Source: Erythrophleum ivorense (lineage: Eukaryota; Streptophyta; Magnoliopsida; Fabales; Fabaceae). Taken from it: DNA of 64,000 nucleotides. The notes beneath the pieces are model-generated. The model was not told where the DNA came from and ran no database searches. It saw only the letters and a program-made list of their open reading frames with translations. Both the position numbers and the translations under genes were made by a program. Numbering within the stretch: position 1 is the first letter of the stretch; each line of letters opens with the position of its first letter. Location of the stretch: assembly GCA_026724425.1 (NCBI GenBank), contig JAIUCV010000003.1, positions 45,905,283 through 45,969,282 on the forward strand, read 5' to 3'. Shown in pieces: positions 58,083 through 64,000 of the stretch.

Positions 58083-60956
58083 TGTAACAACCAGGAAAAA
58101 GAAAGAAGAAGAAAAGAAAAAAAGGAAAAGAAAAGAAAAGCTAAAAATTTTCAAGGGCTGAAAATTTTCTAAGTCTGTTCGCTACAGCCTGGCTATAGCG
58201 AATGTACCTGTTCGCTATAGCGAGAAATGGCCTAGCTATAGCGAGAGTGCCTTCTCGCTATAGCGAAAATACTTCTAGTTATAGCGAGTGCGGACATCCC
58301 ATACAAAATCCAGAGAGTTGCTTGCCGTAGCGTACGCCATAGCGAAGACAGAGGTCTGGGACAGACACGAGCTCGTCATAGCGAGGGTTATGGCTCGCTA
58401 TAGCGAGGGAAGTCCGGAAAAGCGAGAAAAAAGAGAATTTGACTTTTTAAAAGCTCCCAATTTCTCCTTTCTTCTTCTAACGGACTCAAGCTCACTCTAA
58501 GAGAGAGAAAAAGGTGAAGGAGAGAGAGAGAAGCCTAGAGGAGGAAGGAAGAATAAGAAAGGTAAGGATTTCCATGGCTTTTCTCTTAGTATGTTGCTCT
58601 TCTCCCCTTATCCTTTCTTTCCACGGTTTTAGTAGTTAAAGTAGTTAGGTCTTGAGCTTGGTTCAGAAGAGGGAGAGTAGAAAACCACTCTTGAGGAAGG
58701 TTAGAAGTCATGTAGCCCTCTCTTCCTTGCTTTCCCTTCTTAAGAGTTTGAGAGCTTGAGAGAAGAGAAAGAATAGTTAATGAATTCTAGTGAGAGAAAG
58801 AACCCTAGCTCGACATGCTTAGTAGGGTTGCTAGAAAGAGATCCCTAGCTTATGAATCAGGTGTTAAGGAAATAATTCCATGCTTCTTGTGTGGTTAGGC
58901 TCAAGAGAAGTTCTCCCATCTAGAAATGGTTGTGAAACCAACAAGGGAGGAGACAAATTGAAGAGGAAGGTTGTGAATAGCCAATAAGCTAGCTCTCTCC
59001 ACCTTCTTTCATGCATAATTGTGTGTTTACATTGTCTTACTTGTGTGTATGTATGATTTGACCCATGAGAAGTATGTTAGTATGATGATGCCTTATGTGT
59101 TTTAATGATGTTTTATGTGATTGTTTGGGTTTACTTGAGTATGAAAAAGCCAATAACCCTCAAGTTGGTTGAGACAAAGTAAAGAGTTTTCCAAAAGTGA
59201 GGTTGACTCCCAAAGAGTAAGGGTTGAGTCTAAGGACCTTTTAAGAATGGGTGAGGCAAGTCCAAAATCTACAAGGAAGTGGGTGAGGCTAATCCATGTA
59301 CTTGGCAAGCTTCTATATGTTATGTATGGCCTACTCACATGTTGAGAATGTTTTTCTTTTATGCATGGCCAATTCAAATGTTGCAAATGCTTTCATTATG
59401 ATTTTATATGCTAACATGCCATACATACATGGTGTGACTTGTTTGCATGCTATATATGGATGATTGAATGAGAGATGAGCTATTGAGATTCTTTGAATCT
59501 CACCCTCCCTCTCCACCATCCAAACATGCTAGGTGGACCAAGTGAGGTAAGAGATGGGAGCCACCACGCTTGAAGCTAGGGAGATTAATGAAGAAGTGTA
59601 AAAGAGCCTCTTGTATTTATTTTATAGTCAAGACAAAGGATGTAAATTAATGATGTACATGATGTAGTACCTAAAAATGCTTGTAAATCAATGTAATTAC
59701 CATGTATATATGAGAATGAGACCATTGTGAATGAAGAAGCAAGTTTTATTATGAAAAGTATGATGTTAGCATAGGCCACATGAGTATATAAGTGGGTGTG
59801 GGGTAGTGAGTTTCTCCAATCTGGGTTGTTAGACACTTGAGCCATGATTGATTGCCCATATAGATGCTTTCTCATGTGCTCAAAGAGTCCTAGGGGTAGA
59901 AGAACTAAGATTGGACCCCATGAGCCCCTTTTTAACCAAGAAAATGGCCTTTTTACACATGATGTCAAAGGTTGACCAAATGACCTCTTCTTGCTTTGAA
60001 ATTTGACATGTGACTAGATCTTGTTTAGAGCTTTTTGAGAAGCTAAAGATCAAGTCATTTAGAGGTCTATAGTATTTTCTATGCTTTTTCAAAGTTGGCA
60101 TCAAAAATTCGGATTTCAGAAAATACTATTCATTTGGTCAGTTTGGAAATTGTGTCATCCGAGGGGAAAACGTAGTCCAATGGCTACAAAATTTTATGCA
60201 CAGAAACTAGATAGTTACAGTGACTTGTAGGAACTAGAAGCACCTCATTTGGAGTCTAGAGAGGAAGATATGCAATTTCGAAGTTCCTGCCCAGCATCAG
60301 TCACCCAGCCAGACCCGAGGTACTGTTTCATCGATTTTCGGGAGTTTGACCTGATGAACTAATCTGGAGATATTTTTCCTGTCTATCTAACATCCACATC
60401 TTTCCATAGTGATATCGTTTGCAAGCATTGGATTTTTGTGGAATTAGTTAGACATTTTTAAAGTCCATATCAGTAAACTGTGACAGTAATAGAACCCCCT
60501 TTGACCAGTAGATGTTTTTGGATGTCACACGCTTTATACATGAGATTTCAAGACTTCTACATATTTTTAGCATGAAGTAGACGTCTTAAGATTTCTAGAA
60601 TGACTGAGATCATATGTTTTCAATTTTTATGTATTTAGTTCTGAATTTTCAAACTCAGCCCAGAAATGAAGCCAAATCTGTCAAAAACGAAATTGCATGT
60701 CTCATATCCCTTTTTACTTTCCATGGGTTTAAAGCATATTTTTGGGATAGAAATGAGTCTTAATAGTGTAAGTAAACATGAGGATGCATAGAAAGAGCTC
60801 ACCCGGTCCATGTGACACTAAAGTGAATATCTACCCATGCATGATGCCATAGGGAAATAATAGGAACCTAGAGAAAATAATCTCCCTTTTATGCTTCCCA
60901 TATGCATATGAGTATGTAAGGCATGATGGGTATGAGCTAGAATTGAAGGTGTTACA
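58083..60956 (+). mobile_element. Solo LTR related to the gypsy composite's LTR (2874 bp)
   Basis: Starts TGTAACAACC and ends GGTGTTACA. Flanked by TGCAC on both sides (58078-58082 and 60957-60961), a 5-bp target duplication. Its first about 1 kb aligns with 18134-19190, including the TAGCGA array (58180-58410), the GACTTTTTAAAAGC block and GAGGAGAC. Its last about 170 bp (from AAAGAGCTCACCCGGTCC near 60787) aligns with the end of that LTR. About 1.7 kb between (about 59075-60785) has no counterpart in the 1255-bp LTR. Confidence 0.85.
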
Positions 60957-60961
60957 TGCAC

Positions 60962-62120
60962 TGAGCCCTGGTTGTGCTCAATGGGGAGTAGGTGCCGTGG
61001 ATGGGCTTTTCTCGGTGTTAATGGCCTTCAACATGTGAAAATATGATTGCTAGTATGGGATAGTAATCATGATAGCCTAATTATTTCATTTGCTGATATG
61101 ACTGATATTTTGCTTATGCTTATATAAAATTATGTATGTATGCTAATTAAACTAGAATATATGATGGAATTACCTTAGTTACTGAGATTCATATCTCACC
61201 CTGTGTTATGGGATTAAACATTTCAGGTGAAGGCTCTTTGGGTAAGGATAAGGGCAAGCAAGTGGATGAACATCTATGAACTGAGGTCGAGTGTGGGGAG
61301 CTACACTTGGTCTGAGTAGAATAGAGTATATGCTAAATTTTTGTTAACCATTGTATAGCATCATCATGTATCTGTATTGCCAAGTGTAGGAGTTGTATTT
61401 TGTTAACATAGAATGTAACCATTGAGAAATAGGGTTCATATTAGCTGTTGATGGATATATGAACTTTGACACTTATCTAAGCTGGTGAATCTATGATATA
61501 ACTGACTATTTGAGTAATGTAATCCTATGATATATTGATTGTAGACTTGAACTATTAATGCATGAAATGCCTAATGAAAGTATGATTAAATGACCATTGT
61601 AAGAAATTTGTAAATTTGTTGATATAAGACCAATGAATGAGTAGGAGAATCCATCTTTAGTTGTGGGATGGGTAATGATCTAATGGCTAGGGAATTTAGT
61701 AGATAAATGCTAATAGAACCTCATAACAAGTGGGAGAGTGGCCCTAGAGAGTCCCTAGATAGAGAGTGGAGAGTATGAGGCAAGGTCTTAAGAGTAATAG
61801 GATTAGAAGGCATTGTTCGCTGCACCAAAATATTGTTCGCCATGGCCAATAGTGGTGAAGTTGCCCAGGGAGAACACCAGAGAGAAATTCGCCGCGGTGA
61901 ATGTGGAATTGGCCGTGGCGAAATATGAGAGACTAAACTGGGATTCGTTCAAAGGGTAATTTATTGCAGCGAAGTAGGAAATTGGTCGCGGTAAACTTTT
62001 ATGAAAATGAGCCAGGCATTCCAGAGAGAAATTGGTCGCAACGAAAGGAGGTATTGGCTGCGGCCAATAACGAGAGGCGAGCGAGGGAGGTTCCAGGAGG
62101 CTTCTTCGCCACGGCGAAAA
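60962..62120 (+). repeat. Gypsy-type LTR-derived sequence, right part
   Basis: Continues the sequence interrupted at 58082, with CATTTCAGGTGAAGGCTC near 61224 as in other LTRs. From about 61815 to 62120 it changes to GC-richer DNA carrying repeated TTCGCC-GGCGAA-type palindromes (for example TTCGCCACGGCGAA at 62105-62118). The element's right terminus is unclear: GAAAA occurs at 62116-62120 and 62149-62153, either of which could be the partner of GAAAA at 56806-56810, but neither follows a CA end. Confidence 0.4.
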
Positions 62121-62170
62121 TGAAAGGATTTTTGCGCAACTTGATCAAGAAAATGAAGGGTTTGCTATGA

Positions 62171-63720
62171 CACTTGATAAACATAAGCTTTTAAGAGAAT
62201 GGAGAAACTTAACTTTTTATCAAAATAAATTCATACTTGGTGATTCCAAGGGAGGTTTGAGAACAAGGTCCTCATTCAAAACAAAGAATCACATTGCATT
62301 CATGTCATAATTGGAACTAAAGAATGTGAAGGAAGCTCTTAATGATGACTGATAGATAATGGCATTACAAAAGAAGCTCAACTAGTTTGAAAGAAATCAA
62401 GTATGGACTTTGGTTCTTACAACTGGAGGGATATAAATCATTAGAACTAAATGAGCACTTAGAAACAAATCAAATGAGAAAGGTAATGTCATGAGAAATA
62501 AGGCAAGGTTATGTGTCAAGTAGTATAAAGAAAATTATGCTCATGTGGTTAGATTATAAGCTATTAAATGTTAAAATTGCTTTCTTAAATGGTTTTCTAA
62601 AGGAAAAGGTGTATGCAAAACAACCTCCAAAGTTCAAAATGTTTGACAAACCCTCTCATGTTTATATACTTCACAAATCACTTTATGGTTTAAAGTAAGC
62701 TTACAGAGCTTGGTAAAAGAGGTTAAGCAAATTTCTCATTGAAAAAGATTTTACAAAAAGGAAGGTTGACATCACGTTATTCAGAAAACAAGACATGCAT
62801 TATCACATATTAATTGTTAAAATCTATGTTGATGATATTAGCTGCAATGCTACTAATGAAAAGATGTGTAAGGAATTTTCAGAACTTATGACAAAAGAGT
62901 TTGTTATGAGTATGATGGGCAAAATACCTTCTTTCGTAGATTACAAGTAAAGCAAAAGAAAGAAGGAATCTTTATCTCTTAAGCAAAGTATCCCAAGGAG
63001 TTGTTAAAAATATTTGAGATTAATAAAGCTAAACTTATTAGCACTCCGATGAGCTCGACACTCAAGCTTGATAAAGATGAAAAAGGCATTTCTATTGATC
63101 AAAATAAATACAAAGTTATTATTGATTTCTTACTCTATTTAACTATCAGTGGACCTGATATTATGGTTAATGTGTGTTTGTGCGCTAGATATCAATTTGA
63201 TCCTAAAGAATCACATCTGACTATATTAAAGTGAATTTTAAGATATCTTATTAGAACATAAAACCTAGGGTTATGGTATCCTAAAGTTGATTTGTATGAT
63301 TTATGTACTTACTTTGATGTTGATTTTGGTGAATGTAAGATTGATAGAAAAAGTACTAGTAAAACATGTCAATCTTGAGGCATTGTCTTGTGTCTTGAGA
63401 TAGTAAAAAGCAAAATTCTATGGTTTTGTCCATTATTAAGGTTGAATATCTCTCTATAGGAAGCTACTGTGCAGAAGTACTATGGATGAAGCAACAACTT
63501 ATGGATTATAGGCTAAATATAGATAAAATCATTATAAAATGTGATAACACTAATGCAATTAGTTTATCTAAGAATCCTGTTCAGCACTCTAGGGCAAAGC
63601 ACATAAAAATAAGGCATCACTTTTTAAGAGATCATGATAATCATTTGGTTGACATTTTCATGAACCTACTAAATGAAGAAACATTTTGCAAGACTGAAAG
63701 AGAATTTGGAATGCTTGAAT
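62171..63720 (+). pseudogene. SIRE-like copia reverse transcriptase and RNase H, decayed
   Basis: Copia sequence resumes with EWRNLTFY...ILGDSKGGLRTRSS (about 62198-62275). It continues through LLNVKIAFLNGFLKEKVYAKQP (from about 62552), SLYGLK, then IYVDDI with an intact YVDD box (62825-62836), TPMSSTLKLDKDE (about 63043-63080) and RNase H motifs: EYLSIGSYCAEVLWMKQQL (from about 63441), IIKCDNTNAISLSKNPVQHSRAKHI and RHHFLRDH (63620-63645). The ending near 63715 (EFGMLEF) matches the usual copia pol terminus. Several stops and frame changes show loss of function. Part of the region between integrase and RT is missing, lost near the LTR insertion. Confidence 0.85.
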
Positions 63721-64000
63721 TTTTAATTTCATTGTGTGTCCTTGTCTTGTTAGGGAAACCTCTTATATTTGATTGTATTGTATCTAAAATATGCATGCTT
63801 CATAGCAATTCATGTGCAAAAATGTTGTTTGCAAACTACATGATGAATTCTTTGATATTAGTGTGTAAAGTTCATAAGTCTATTGTGTTAGTTAAATTTT
63901 GTAATCTTGAAATTAAAATTTTTAATTCCGACATGATTATCTTGTAACTTCCCATTTTGAGGCACATTTCACATTTATTACTTCTGTAAAATCATCTTTC
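63721..64000 (+). other. Sequence 3' of copia pol, unassigned
   Basis: An open frame runs on to 63947 in the RNase H frame but shows no known motif. In SIRE-type elements a long region, sometimes coding, separates pol from the 3' LTR, which would lie right of the window. Confidence 0.3.

Noticed and set aside
57927..58154. Minus-strand 75-codon frame rich in Phe and Ser
   Set aside because: It spans the poly-purine start of the solo LTR and its target site; low complexity, no family.

Overview
This window is nuclear DNA of a eudicot plant. It is AT-rich, its genes carry GT-AG introns, and most of its length is transposable elements. The gene families and elements would suit a rosid, possibly woody, but the sequence does not fix the species. 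Two intact host genes are visible, both on the + strand and both seven-exon G-type lectin (S-domain) receptor-like kinases: a B120-like gene (1555-5320, 854 codons plus stop) and an SD1-8/ARK-like gene (38790-46180, 838 codons plus stop). Their kinase exons have matching phases, and two exons have identical lengths (211 and 238 bp). They are tandem paralogues of the plasma-membrane receptor class that binds an extracellular ligand and signals through a cytoplasmic Ser/Thr kinase.

The 33 kb between the two genes is mostly one degenerate L1-type LINE broken open by younger insertions. The LINE runs from a tandemly duplicated 5' part (12201-16914) through ORF1 (16006-18060) and ORF2 (26520-29914, resuming at 35229-35418) to a poly-A tail at about 35476. 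A chromodomain-bearing Ty3/gypsy element fused to a tiny TRIM retrotransposon lies between ORF1 and ORF2. The fused unit (18134-26484) is bounded by one 5-bp target duplication, ACTAC, with a gypsy LTR end on the left and an inverted TRIM LTR end on the right. A minus-strand Ty1/copia element (29915-35223, target duplication ATTTG) splits the RNase H end of LINE ORF2.

The right third (46.8-64 kb) holds further nested retrotransposons: a probable 3.9-kb minus-strand gypsy-type LTR, a SIRE-like copia element (5' LTR end at 53847, RNase H to about 63.7 kb), a gypsy-type LTR inserted in it from 56811, and inside that a 2.9-kb solo LTR (58083-60956, target duplication TGCAC) of the family in the 18-26 kb composite. 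The left edge has the 3' end of an RTE-type LINE. The rest is AT-rich non-coding DNA with microsatellites, hairpin MITE-like repeats and one CACTA-like terminus.

The most unusual structure is the gypsy-TRIM composite. An exact 260-bp, circularly permuted TRIM monomer sits between two copies of the gypsy primer-binding site, and a TRIM array follows the 3' LTR. This suggests recombination between co-packaged cDNAs that use the same tRNA primer, followed by integration of the chimera. The junctions are read directly from the sequence; the mechanism is inference.
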